From positions 1 through 24,620 of the forward strand of contig CAYVQU010000072.1 in NCBI GenBank assembly GCA_964453155.1: a DNA stretch of 24,620 nucleotides, read 5' to 3'. The position numbers and the translations under genes were made by a program. The notes beneath the pieces are model-generated. The model saw only the letters and a program-made list of their open reading frames with translations. It made no database searches and was not told where the DNA came from. The DNA is from CAYVQU01 sp964453155. Its GTDB lineage: Bacteria; Chloroflexota; Anaerolineae; Anaerolineales; UBA11858. Positions 6,847 through 14,177 of the stretch are shown one piece after another; positions within the stretch are counted from its first letter, which is position 1; every line of letters begins with the position of its first letter.

Positions 6847-8151
6847 CTAAATTTGTTCTGTTTTAGATTGGTTTTCGGCCTGAATTTCTCCGCAGAGGCC
6901 CTTCTCATTTACACTTACAATCTTCACCGGAACAATCTGATTCCATAAATTTTGGGGGGCTAAGGCTGTCACTCGCAGATAATTATCTGTCAATCCACTG
7001 ACAGTCCAACCTTCGGGGCCGAGGCTGGTCGCTGTTTCCCACAGAACCGGGAGGGTTGCCCCGATAAATTGGGCCTGATAGGCAGCAGCAGATTCAGCCA
7101 TGGTAGCTCGCATTTGAGCATTCCGAGATTTTCGTTCCGGATGGGGCACGGATCCTGGCATTTTTGCTGCGGCCGTGCCCGGACGTTCCGAGTAGGTGAA
7201 AACATGGCCCCGGGCGAAATACATCTCTGTGGCGAAAGACAAGCTTTCGGCGAATTCGGCGGAAGTTTCACCCGGAAAACCAACGATGATGTCCGTCGTG
7301 ATGGCCACCTCGGGGATCTGAGCGCGCGCGCTTTCAACCAGTCGGGTAAATTTTTGGGGGGTGGTTTTACGTGCCATCCGCTTGAGGGTCGCCGCCGAAC
7401 CCGATTGGAGCGGCAAGTGTAAATGTCGGGCCAATCGTTTGTTACGCCACCGCGCGAAGAAATCGGGGGCGATATTCCAAGGTTCGATGGATGACAGCCG
7501 CAGCCGAGGGGTAGCCGTATCTGTTAAGATCGCGTCGACCAATTGGCCCAATTCGCTGGGTGTCTCAAAGTCTTTACCCCACGAACCCATATGGACCCCG
7601 GTGAGGACGATCTCCTGGGTACCCCCGTCTAAGGCCATCTGGATATCTGCGAGAACCTCAGGAATTGGGCGACTCCGTCCGGTCCCGCGAGCTACAGTAG
7701 TGATGCAAAAAGTACAGCGGTTGTCACAACCATCCTGAACTTTGATGAAAGTTCGAGTGCGCAGCCGCGCGCCAGGTAGTGGTTCGCGTACAACCGGCTC
7801 GAGATCAAACGTCTCGGTGGGGGTATCTAAAATGGTGGCAACCAGATTCTCTTTGTCCAGGTTAGAGATGATCTGATTGACTCCCGGGAGGGCTAGAGCC
7901 CCTGGTTCATCAAGTTCTGACCAACACCCGGTTACGGCAATTTCTTTGATCCCTGCGCGGTGAGCCCCTCGTATTTTTTTCCGGGAATCGGCGGCTGCCG
8001 CCGTTGTCACTGTGCAGGTGTTGACGACGGCCAAATCAGCCTCTGCTGGGTCCGCGACGATAACATGCCCGGCAGCACGAAATTGCCGGGCATAGGTTTC
8101 GATTTCACTCTGATTTAAGCGACAACCAATGGTGTCGAGAAATATTTTCAT
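6847..8151 (-). CDS. mtaB: tRNA (t6A37) methylthiotransferase MtaB
   Basis: A 434-residue radical-SAM enzyme that adds a methylthio group to N6-threonylcarbamoyladenosine at tRNA position 37, helping codon recognition. Seen in order: UPF0004 domain with the auxiliary-cluster cysteines C10 (DTIGC), C46 (NTCTV) and C76 (VTGCW); the radical-SAM CxxxCxxC at C142, C146 and C149; GVHMGSWGKD, typical of MtaB rather than MiaB; HLPLQSGS; IIVGFPGE; and a TRAM-like RNA-binding tail from about 370. The DTIGCRLNQ N-terminus separates MtaB from MiaB and RimO. The ATG at 8151 is the only plausible start. The C-terminal tail is slightly extended and hydrophilic. Confidence 0.93.
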   Translation of the reverse strand: MKIFLDTIGCRLNQSEIETYARQFRAAGHVIVADPAEADLAVVNTCTVTTAAAADSRKKIRGAHRAGIKEIAVTGCWSELDEPGALALPGVNQIISNLDKENLVATILDTPTETFDLEPVVREPLPGARLRTRTFIKVQDGCDNRCTFCITTVARGTGRSRPIPEVLADIQMALDGGTQEIVLTGVHMGSWGKDFETPSELGQLVDAILTDTATPRLRLSSIEPWNIAPDFFARWRNKRLARHLHLPLQSGSAATLKRMARKTTPQKFTRLVESARAQIPEVAITTDIIVGFPGETSAEFAESLSFATEMYFARGHVFTYSERPGTAAAKMPGSVPHPERKSRNAQMRATMAESAAAYQAQFIGATLPVLWETATSLGPEGWTVSGLTDNYLRVTALAPQNLWNQIVPVKIVSVNEKGLCGEIQAENQSKTEQI

Positions 8152-8171
8152 ACCAATAAGAGCGGGAAACG

Positions 8172-8203
8172 TGCTGCGTGAATTATACCCGTAGCACGCA
8201 GCA
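8172..8203 (-). promoter_or_regulatory. -10 box of mtaB flanked by a 9-bp inverted repeat
   Basis: TATAAT on the minus strand (8187-8182) lies about 30 bases before the mtaB ATG. It sits in the loop of a perfect inverted repeat, TGCTGCGTG (8172-8180) with CACGCAGCA (8195-8203). The repeat could be an operator around the promoter, or the 3' hairpin of the lipoprotein gene that stops at 8214. The -35 region is poor. Confidence 0.4.
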
Positions 8204-8213
8204 TGTTTTACTT

Positions 8214-8870
8214 TTAAGGTTTTTTCACTACAAAATTATCAAAATAGATATCGGTTCCGGTCACATCGAAGGTGCCCGCGATCAGACCCACATCGCCTTT
8301 GGCATAATCAGTATCGGTAACATCCAAAAGTTTTTCACCATTGACGTGCAAGACCAGATGTTCACCCACACAATCGGCGCGTAATTTATTGGTGGCATTG
8401 CCCTGATTGATGGTTTCGGTGTACTCCATATTTTCAGCCCCGATCAAAATTTGCTCACCATCAACCACTTTGGCGATGCCATAAAATCCATCGCTCGAAA
8501 TAATGAAAAAATAAAAATTGGAGATATCCTGATAGCGGCAGATAAGCCCCAAATCATTATCATCGGGACCCGCAACTTTGGTCGCTTCGACTTCAATCAC
8601 AATGTTGGCGAAATCAAGACCAGGGTTGGCCCAGACATCGGTGTTGTCGGTATTGATGAAGATGCGGTATTTGCCATCTACGTAATCGGTCACTCCTTCG
8701 TCGACCTCAACGCGATCCCAACCGCTATTTGGATCAGAGAAGTCGTCTTGGAACAATACATCTGGAGGAAGTTCGGCTTCACCAGAATCGCCGTCATTTC
8801 CCAAACTGCAAGCCAGGGTAGTGAGGATTAAAACCATTAGTATGACAACAAAAGTGTTCTTATGTTTCAT
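8214..8870 (-). CDS. Lipoprotein with a LamG/3-keto-disaccharide hydrolase-like jelly-roll
   Basis: A 218-residue predicted lipoprotein. Seen: signal peptide with lipobox LTTLAC, a short acidic spacer, then a single beta-sandwich starting with FQDDFSDPNSGW and ending with DIYFDNFVV. That start/finish pattern is typical of concanavalin-like (DUF1080/LamG) domains that bind carbohydrate or protein at the surface. No catalytic residues can be assigned, so a binding role is more likely than an enzyme. ATG at 8870 has AAGGAGA upstream; the longer frame to 8912 would place extra residues before the signal peptide. A possible -10 (TACAAT, 8908-8903) lies upstream, without a good -35. Confidence 0.75.
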   Translation of the reverse strand: MKHKNTFVVILMVLILTTLACSLGNDGDSGEAELPPDVLFQDDFSDPNSGWDRVEVDEGVTDYVDGKYRIFINTDNTDVWANPGLDFANIVIEVEATKVAGPDDNDLGLICRYQDISNFYFFIISSDGFYGIAKVVDGEQILIGAENMEYTETINQGNATNKLRADCVGEHLVLHVNGEKLLDVTDTDYAKGDVGLIAGTFDVTGTDIYFDNFVVKKP

Positions 8871-8970
8871 CGCTTTCTCCTTCGTTTGGTCGAATTTCCA
8901 ACATTGTAGCATAAGTGTGGTGCGGTTTGGGCTACGAAGTTAAATGAACTGGATTTGTCGCACTACCTGA

Positions 8971-9025
8971 GCAGATTTCGGTTTGGACGGGGTATACATT
9001 TTGGGGGGGACTAGCCGAAATCTGC
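8971..9025. repeat. 11-bp inverted repeat between TPR and lipoprotein genes
   Basis: GCAGATTTCGG (8971-8981) pairs exactly with CCGAAATCTGC (9015-9025) across a 33-base loop. It lies downstream of the TPR gene on the minus strand (stop at 9080) and may end or protect its mRNA. No U-tract is present. The rest of 8871-9079 shows no gene. Confidence 0.55.
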
Positions 9026-9079
9026 ATAAAATACATGGTGATCTCCATCAGAATTTCATCTAGTCACCTCAAAGGGGAT

Positions 9080-10516
9080 TTATGGAGAAATTTCGGTCAA
9101 AAGACGGGCCGCTTGACTTGCAATGGAGGTGTCCTCTCCAAAATTCTGCGCCAGCCATAGGTGTTCGGTAGCCTGGTCGGGTTCATTTTTTAAACTGTAC
9201 AAAATCCCCAAATGTAGATGACCCCGGGCAAATCCAGGATTGATGGTAATTGCCTGCTCGAGAAACCGTTCAGCAGTGTTGAGATCTCCTAAACGGATCA
9301 GGACTTGCCCCATGGTGTCCAAGATTTCGGGATTTTCGGGTTGTACCAAAAGCTCTGCCCGGGTAAGGGGTAGGGCGACTTCTTTGATATCTAAATTATA
9401 GCGGAGATAGAACTCGATTAACTCCCGGAAATACTGGGGGTTATGCGGGCTGATGATTAACGCCTGCCGATAAAGGCTTTCAGCCTGGTCTAAATCGCCC
9501 AAGATAGCGTGGGCTGCCCCTAGATCAACTTGGAGATCAGGATTGGTTGGATCAATTTTGGCCGCGGTGGTGAGATACTGGACGACTTTATCATGAGCTC
9601 CCTGGCGCTGCCAGTAAATGGCAAGAAAACTATTGGCCGCCATTGATTGGGGGTCTAGTTGGAGGGCGGTTTGAAGCGCGCTTAGACCGTTATCTGGTGG
9701 TGGGGTTTCTAGGTGCTGTTGGGCCTCTCCCCAAAAAGCCCAGGCTTCGGCATGTTCAGGCTGTTGCTGGGAGGCGAGTTCAAAGGCGCGCGCGGCCTCC
9801 GGCCACATTTGAAAGGCGGCTAGTTGTTGACCGACGGTCATGAGCGTATAAGTAGGGTTCTCGCTTGGTAATGCGCGTTGAATGGCACTCGATAGATCCC
9901 GCGCAGTTGTCAGCTCGGGGTTAATTTCATAAGCCTGTAACAAATACGGAGGAGCCGCAGCTGGATCATTTACAGCCAATAACAACCCGAGTTCATAATT
10001 AAGTTGGGGGTCCGTTATTTTGTCTGGAAAACTCAGCAAAGTTTTCAGTATTGATATCAACGCCGGATAGTCGGCATTCTGACGGTAGATCGCTGCCGTT
10101 CGTTCCATCATATTTTCTGAAGTACCGAAGATGTTTTGAGCCGCTTGCCACACCTGTATTGCAGTATAATCACTCCCTTGTACTTTATAAGCTTGTCCCC
10201 AGTGGAGGTAGCCAGATTCTGAGAGAATTCCATATGCCGCCGCGGTCTGGTAATAACCTCTGGCAGCCTCATAATTGCCACCTTGAAATGCCAGGTCACC
10301 CGCGATTTCCCAAAATTCGATTCGCCAGGGCAGTTGGTCGGCTACTAAGGCTAATAATTCAGCAGTCCTCACCGGGTTTTCAAATGATTGCGTCCTGACA
10401 ACTCTTTTCAAACTTTGATCGACGTGATGGGCGCGCGGCGAAAATCCTAGCAGTACGACCAAGATGAAAATGCCCAATATTCGTAATAAAATACCGTTTG
10501 TCCACAAATTTCTCAT
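9080..10516 (-). CDS. TPR-repeat protein with an N-terminal membrane anchor
   Basis: A 478-residue tetratricopeptide protein. Seen: an N-terminal TM/signal-anchor helix (about residues 8-27), then repeated TPR helices over most of the chain; the clearest are near the C-terminus (PDLQVDLGAAHAILGDLDQAESLYRQ and following units with P at the repeat end). It is expected to face outside the membrane and act as a protein-binding scaffold; no enzyme motif is seen. I chose the ATG at 10516, directly before the anchor; a TTG at 10552 would add 12 residues lacking any signal character. It diverges from the acyl-CoA dehydrogenase gene, and a perfect palindrome lies 37 bases upstream of the start. Partners are unknown. 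Confidence 0.8.
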   Translation of the reverse strand: MRNLWTNGILLRILGIFILVVLLGFSPRAHHVDQSLKRVVRTQSFENPVRTAELLALVADQLPWRIEFWEIAGDLAFQGGNYEAARGYYQTAAAYGILSESGYLHWGQAYKVQGSDYTAIQVWQAAQNIFGTSENMMERTAAIYRQNADYPALISILKTLLSFPDKITDPQLNYELGLLLAVNDPAAAPPYLLQAYEINPELTTARDLSSAIQRALPSENPTYTLMTVGQQLAAFQMWPEAARAFELASQQQPEHAEAWAFWGEAQQHLETPPPDNGLSALQTALQLDPQSMAANSFLAIYWQRQGAHDKVVQYLTTAAKIDPTNPDLQVDLGAAHAILGDLDQAESLYRQALIISPHNPQYFRELIEFYLRYNLDIKEVALPLTRAELLVQPENPEILDTMGQVLIRLGDLNTAERFLEQAITINPGFARGHLHLGILYSLKNEPDQATEHLWLAQNFGEDTSIASQAARLLTEISP

Positions 10517-10552
10517 CAACCCAATAGTACTGTAGCCCTCTCCGCAGGGCAA

Positions 10553-10566
10553 GTTTCAATTGAAAC
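10553..10566. promoter_or_regulatory. 14-bp perfect palindrome upstream of the TPR gene
   Basis: GTTTCAATTGAAAC reads the same on both strands. It lies in the divergent control region between the TPR gene and the acyl-CoA dehydrogenase operon. It is a candidate operator for a dimeric regulator; no second copy is seen in the window. Confidence 0.4.
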
Positions 10567-10603
10567 CAAAAACCTATCGCATATTCCCTTGAATTTCCCT
10601 ACC

Positions 10604-10633
10604 ACCGGTTGAAGTTTCGAACGACCGGTCGGT
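10604..10633 (+). promoter_or_regulatory. TetR-type operator candidate upstream of the acyl-CoA dehydrogenase operon
   Basis: CGACCGGTCG (10622-10631) is a perfect 10-bp palindrome, extending imperfectly to AACGACCGGTCGGT (10620-10633). A second ACCGGT at 10604-10609 lies 20 bases before the one at 10624-10629, about two helical turns. The palindrome covers where the -35 box should be for the TATAAT at 10650. ACCGACCGGTCGGT-like sites are typical of TetR-family regulators of fatty acid oxidation, so repression relieved by acyl-CoA is plausible. Confidence 0.5.
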
Positions 10634-10649
10634 AGGATGAGAATTCAAG

Positions 10650-10655
10650 TATAAT
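10650..10655 (+). promoter_or_regulatory. -10 box of the acyl-CoA dehydrogenase-etfBA operon
   Basis: TATAAT at 10650-10655. There is no good -35 (GGTCGG at the expected place), which fits a promoter controlled by the overlapping palindrome. It predicts a leader of about 135 bases containing the inverted repeat at 10661-10742. Confidence 0.5.
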
Positions 10656-10660
10656 ATTTT

Positions 10661-10742
10661 GGAAAGTTGGTTTGTTGGATAATTGGATCGTTAGTTGCGC
10701 TTAACAACCCCACAAACTAACCAACCTTCCAATCAACTTTCC
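10661..10742. repeat. Inverted repeat in the leader of the acyl-CoA dehydrogenase gene
   Basis: GGAAAGTTG (10661-10669) and CAACTTTCC (10734-10742) are exact complements; between them TTGG-rich and CCAA-rich halves pair partly. The right half, read on the minus strand, contains GGTTGGTTAGTTTG, also found at 13924-13937. This identifies a shared intergenic repeat family. Confidence 0.55.
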
Positions 10743-10796
10743 GACAATTTTCACCCCTGTTTCCAATGATTTACACCTGGAACAAAGGAGATCTTA

Positions 10797-12008
10797 ATGG
10801 ATTTTGCCCTCACTGAAGAGCACCGCATGGTGCAGCAAATGGTTCGGGACTTTGCCCAAAAAGAAGTGGCCCCAGTCATCCAGGAATATGACCGTAAACA
10901 AGAAATGGCTCCCTTCGTGCTGCCTCGCATGGGGGAGCTTGGTATTTTAGGTATCTGTCTTCCGGTTCAATACGGCGGCTCGGGGATGGATTACATCTCT
11001 TTAGGGTTGGCCTGTGAAGAATTGGAAGTCGTTGATACCACTTTACGGGTTGTGATGTCTGTCCATACTGGCCTGTGCAGTATGACAGTGTTCCAATGGG
11101 GGACTGAAGAGCAGAAACAGAAGTTCCTCGTGCCGCTAGCCCGTGGTGAGAAGATCGGTTGCGGGGTTTTCACTGAACCCGGTGCGGGGTCCGATTTTGC
11201 AAATATTCGGGCGACTGGCAAACGAGATGGGGATGATTTCGTCCTTAACGGCGAGAAAATGTGGATTTCGCTGGCCTCAAAAGCTGACTATGCCCTGGTG
11301 ACCGTCCGCACTCTGATGGATACCCCCAAACCCAGTTCGGGGTTGACCGCTTTCATTGTCGATCTCACCAGCCCGGGGATCACCCGCGGCGATATCCATG
11401 GCAAATTAGGGGTCCGAGCCGGATCGACGGGATGGATCAATTTCCAAGATGTACGCGTCCCCGAGTCAAATATGATCGGTGAGGAAGGCGAGGGCTTCAA
11501 AGTTACGATGTCGGCCTTCGATAATGGTCGCTACACCGTCGCGGCCGGAGCTACTGGGATCATCCGAGCCTCTATGGAAGCCAGCGTGCGTTACGCCCAG
11601 GAGCGGGACGCCTTCGGTACCCCTATCGCTCACCACCAACTCATTCAGTCTAAGATCGCCCGCATGGCCCTCGATTACGAAATGGCTCGCTTGCTCTATC
11701 TGAAATCGGGTTGGTGTAAAAATGAAGGCCTCCGCAATACTCGTCAGACCTCGGCTGCCAAGTGGCATGCCACCGATGCTTCCTTCGACGCCGCTAACGA
11801 AGCAATCCAAATTCACGGGGCCTATGGTTTCAGCGACGAATACGATGTTGAGCGCTACCTGCGCAATTCCAAGGGCGCGGTCATTTATGAAGGTAGTAAC
11901 GAAATCCAACGCCTGATCCAGGCCAGTTATGCTTACGGCTGGCGGCGGGATAAACCCCTCCGCAAAGAAATGCCGCCGTATGATGAAGAAATTTGGCAAG
12001 AAGAGTAA
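10797..12008 (+). CDS. Acyl-CoA dehydrogenase
   Basis: A 403-residue FAD enzyme that introduces the alpha-beta double bond into an acyl-CoA and passes electrons to ETF. Seen: all-helical N-domain (1-120), the FAD/substrate segment GCGVFTEPGAGSDFANIRA (121-139), KMWIS (154-158), and the C-terminal helical domain with QIHGAYGFSDEYDVERYLRN and YEGSNEIQ, where E365 is the expected catalytic base. Its position matches short/medium-chain and glutaryl-CoA dehydrogenases rather than isovaleryl-CoA or long-chain types. Chain-length specificity cannot be read from the sequence. ATG at 10797 with AAAGGAG upstream. It is followed by etfB and etfA in the same direction, forming an oxidation module. Confidence 0.95.
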   Translation: MDFALTEEHRMVQQMVRDFAQKEVAPVIQEYDRKQEMAPFVLPRMGELGILGICLPVQYGGSGMDYISLGLACEELEVVDTTLRVVMSVHTGLCSMTVFQWGTEEQKQKFLVPLARGEKIGCGVFTEPGAGSDFANIRATGKRDGDDFVLNGEKMWISLASKADYALVTVRTLMDTPKPSSGLTAFIVDLTSPGITRGDIHGKLGVRAGSTGWINFQDVRVPESNMIGEEGEGFKVTMSAFDNGRYTVAAGATGIIRASMEASVRYAQERDAFGTPIAHHQLIQSKIARMALDYEMARLLYLKSGWCKNEGLRNTRQTSAAKWHATDASFDAANEAIQIHGAYGFSDEYDVERYLRNSKGAVIYEGSNEIQRLIQASYAYGWRRDKPLRKEMPPYDEEIWQEE

Positions 12009-12018
12009 ATAAAGACAA

Positions 12019-12084
12019 GGGGCTAGAGAACTAAGGGACTGAGACAATGCCCCGTTCCTCCCCTGTCACCTAACCCTTAACCCC
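12019..12084. repeat. Imperfect inverted repeat between acyl-CoA dehydrogenase and etfB
   Basis: GGGGCTAG and AAGGG near 12019-12042 face CTAACCCTTAACCCC at about 12070-12084 as imperfect complements. It fills the 93-base gap and has no U-tract, so transcription could continue into etfB. It resembles the other intergenic repeats here in style only. Confidence 0.4.
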
Positions 12085-12101
12085 TAAATAAGGAGGTTCC
12101 C

Positions 12102-12875
12102 TTGAAAATCGTCGTTTGTGTCAAACAAGTTCCTGATACCGCGGCCAAAATCGTGGTGGAAGGTGGGAAGGTTACCTGGGGCGAAGCCCCCCTGGTGATC
12201 AATCCCTGGGATGAGTACGCGGTTGAGGCTGCCTTGAATATGAAAGAAGCTCATGGCGGCAGTGTCACAGTTCTGAGTATGGGCAAGGAAGATGAGAAAG
12301 AAGCCATCAAGCACGCCTTAGCAATGGGCAGTGACGAAGCTGTCCTGATCTCTGATCCCGCCCTGGCTGGAGCCGATGGGGCGGCTGCAGCCAAAGTGAT
12401 TGCGGCTGCGATTAAGAAAATCGGTGATGTCGATTTGGTCTTTTATGGCAAACAAGCCATCGACACCGACACTGGCACCGCCCCGGCGATGGTCGCCCGT
12501 TCACTCGGTTGGCCGGCACTGACTCTGGTTTCCTCCATTGATGAAATTGGGGAGGAAACGCTCAAAGTTCAACGGGCTACTGAAGAAGGCCGGCAAGTCG
12601 TTGCCGGAAAACTCCCCGCAGTTTTGAGTGTTGTCAAAGATTATGGGGAACCGCGTTACCCCTCTTTCATGGGCATTCGTAAAGCCGCGCGGGCGCAGGT
12701 CCCGGTTTGGGATTTAGCCGAATTGGGAGTTGATCCGCCAACTTCGGTCGTCACCTGGCCCGAGGTTATGAACCCGCCGGTTGCCGAAGTCACCACTGAG
12801 ATTGTGACCGGAGATAGCCCGGAGGAAATTGCCGCAGAACTGGCCGACAAGATTATGGCGGAGAAAGTATTATGA
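12102..12875 (+). CDS. etfB: Electron transfer flavoprotein beta subunit
   Basis: A 257-residue ETF beta subunit that binds AMP and pairs with the alpha subunit to accept electrons from acyl-CoA dehydrogenases. Seen: N-terminal VCVKQVPDTAAKI, NPWDEYAVEAALNMKE, the nucleotide-binding YGKQAIDTDTGTAPAMVA, and the signature region around ATEEGRQVVAGKLPAVLSVVK with PRYPSFMGIRKA. The start is TTG at 12102, set by AAGGAGG at proper spacing; no in-frame ATG fits the family N-terminus. Its stop overlaps the etfA start by 4 bases (ATGA), so the two subunits are translationally coupled. Confidence 0.96.
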   Translation: MKIVVCVKQVPDTAAKIVVEGGKVTWGEAPLVINPWDEYAVEAALNMKEAHGGSVTVLSMGKEDEKEAIKHALAMGSDEAVLISDPALAGADGAAAAKVIAAAIKKIGDVDLVFYGKQAIDTDTGTAPAMVARSLGWPALTLVSSIDEIGEETLKVQRATEEGRQVVAGKLPAVLSVVKDYGEPRYPSFMGIRKAARAQVPVWDLAELGVDPPTSVVTWPEVMNPPVAEVTTEIVTGDSPEEIAAELADKIMAEKVL

Positions 12876-13912
12876 GCAAAATTTTGGTTTTCATCGATCA
12901 ATTTAAGGGAACAGCTCTGACCACATCTTGGGAAGCGCTGGGCGCGGGGCAAGAAGTTGCTGGCCAGTTGGGTGGGGAGGTGGCCGCAGTCGTTCTCGGT
13001 TCAGATGTTGGAGGAATTGCCACTCAGGCGTTCCAGCATGGCGCCGCCGAAGTTTTTGTCGCCGATGATCCTGCTTTAGCTGATTTCCGCGTCGAACCTT
13101 ATGCCAGTGTTCTATCCAAAATCGTGGCTGAGGCGGCCCCCGAAGTGATCTTGCTGCCGACCACGACCCGCGGCCGAGATTTAGCGGCTATGACCGCGGT
13201 CGATCTCAGTTCCGGTGTGTTGGTCGATTGCACCGCTCTCGAGGTCGTCGCTGGAAAAATCTTGGCAACCCGCCCGATTTATGCCGGTAAAGCTCTCTGT
13301 AAAGTGCAATGTAATGCGAATCCGCAGATCGTCACCCTCCGCAGCCGAGCATTCTCAAAACCCGAACCAGATGCATCCAAAACCGGCACCCCAACTCAGG
13401 TGGAAGTGGCGCTCGCGGAGGCCGACATTGCGACCCAAGTCATCGACTATGTTGAAGCTGAAGGTGGGGTCAGCCTGAATGACGCCGCTGTGATCGTCTC
13501 TGGTGGTCGGGGTGTCAGTAACAACCCCAACCTGACTCCTCCGGACAATTTAGATGATAAAGGCAAGGAAGTTTGGCGGGCTCAACAAGGGTTCAAACTT
13601 GTAGGTGATCTGGCCGCAACCCTTGGCGGTGCAGTTGGTGCCAGCCGGGCCTCTGTCGATGCCGGCTATGTGCCCTATGCCCATCAGGTTGGCCAAACCG
13701 GAAAAGTTGTATCTCCCGATCTCTATATTGCCTGCGGGATTTCTGGAGCGATCCAGCACTTGGCCGGGATGCGAACAAGTAAAGTTATCGTAGCCGTCAA
13801 TAAAGATCCGGACGCCCCAATCTTCAAACTTGCTCGATTTGGTGTGGTTGGTGATTTGTTCGAAATTTTGCCACCGCTGACCACGGCCTTGAAAGAATGC
13901 CTTGGGAAGTAA
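12872..13912 (+). CDS. etfA: Electron transfer flavoprotein alpha subunit
   Basis: A 346-residue ETF alpha subunit. Seen: N-terminal ETF domain (about 1-185) and the C-terminal FAD domain with SGGRGVS (210-216), KLVGDLAATLGGAVGASRASVD (R259 expected at the flavin) and the FAD signature HQVGQTGKVVSPDLYIACGISGA (271-293). With EtfB it carries electrons from the upstream dehydrogenase to an ETF:quinone oxidoreductase encoded elsewhere. The two subunits look like the ordinary electron-transfer type; I see no extra ferredoxin or bifurcation-linked partner gene nearby, so classical rather than bifurcating ETF is favoured but not proven. Confidence 0.96.
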   Translation: MSKILVFIDQFKGTALTTSWEALGAGQEVAGQLGGEVAAVVLGSDVGGIATQAFQHGAAEVFVADDPALADFRVEPYASVLSKIVAEAAPEVILLPTTTRGRDLAAMTAVDLSSGVLVDCTALEVVAGKILATRPIYAGKALCKVQCNANPQIVTLRSRAFSKPEPDASKTGTPTQVEVALAEADIATQVIDYVEAEGGVSLNDAAVIVSGGRGVSNNPNLTPPDNLDDKGKEVWRAQQGFKLVGDLAATLGGAVGASRASVDAGYVPYAHQVGQTGKVVSPDLYIACGISGAIQHLAGMRTSKVIVAVNKDPDAPIFKLARFGVVGDLFEILPPLTTALKECLGK

Positions 13913-13923
13913 TAAAGGTGCTT

Positions 13924-13992
13924 GGTTGGTTAGTTTGATGGTTGGTTGGGTAAGTCATAGATAAGTCTTCAACTACAACAAGCTAACCAACC
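13924..13992. repeat. TTGG-rich inverted repeat downstream of etfA
   Basis: GGTTGGTTAG (13924-13933) pairs exactly with CTAACCAACC (13983-13992). It shares GGTTGGTTAGTTTG with the repeat in the acyl-CoA dehydrogenase leader. No U-tract follows directly. Confidence 0.6.
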
Positions 13993-14046
13993 AGCCAACG
14001 AGCAATCTTGCTTTTGTAAACAGACAAAAAAGGTCTTTTTATCTAC

Positions 14047-14076
14047 TTGCGTAAACGCTAGAGAAAATGTTACAAT
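14047..14076 (+). promoter_or_regulatory. Predicted promoter of the C39 peptidase gene
   Basis: TTGCGT (14047-14052), an 18-base spacer and TACAAT (14071-14076). Its -35 resembles the TTGCGC of the MinD promoter, and both promoters are followed at once by nearly the same 14-bp motif. Confidence 0.5.
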
Positions 14077-14077
14077 A

Positions 14078-14119
14078 ACGCAGTACCTTAGTACTTTGTA
14101 CTAGTGTGCTGCGTTTTTT
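14078..14119 (+). terminator. Strong hairpin with T6 tail: etfA-side terminator or leader attenuator
   Basis: The arms 14078-14094 and 14098-14114 can form a stem of about 17 pairs with one mismatch and three G-T pairs around a TTT loop. The outer pairs are ACGCAG with CTGCGT, and six T follow (14114-14119). It is a textbook intrinsic terminator. It could end read-through from the etfBA operon. Because a promoter-like sequence lies immediately before it, it could also attenuate the peptidase transcript. Confidence 0.65.
14081..14094 (+). promoter_or_regulatory. Start-site motif CAGTACCTTAGTAC, copy 1
   Basis: Fourteen bases beginning 4 bases after the -10 box of the peptidase promoter. It differs at one base from the copy at 16343-16356, which lies 5 bases after the -10 box of the MinD promoter. 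The GTAC-N4-GTAC core is palindrome-like, suggesting a shared operator. Confidence 0.45.
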
Positions 14120-14177
14120 GTTGAGAAGATTCGAGCACTTGCTCATATAGTGTGGCAGTTCCCTGAGGAGGTTGACA

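Noticed and set aside
10553..10566. Possible CRISPR repeat (GTTTCAATTGAAAC resembles repeat ends)
   Set aside because: Single copy, no spacers and no cas genes in the window.
11466..12047. 193-codon open frame on the minus strand inside the acyl-CoA dehydrogenase gene
   Set aside because: Antisense to a clear enzyme gene, with no family resemblance and no initiation signal; a shadow of its codon use.
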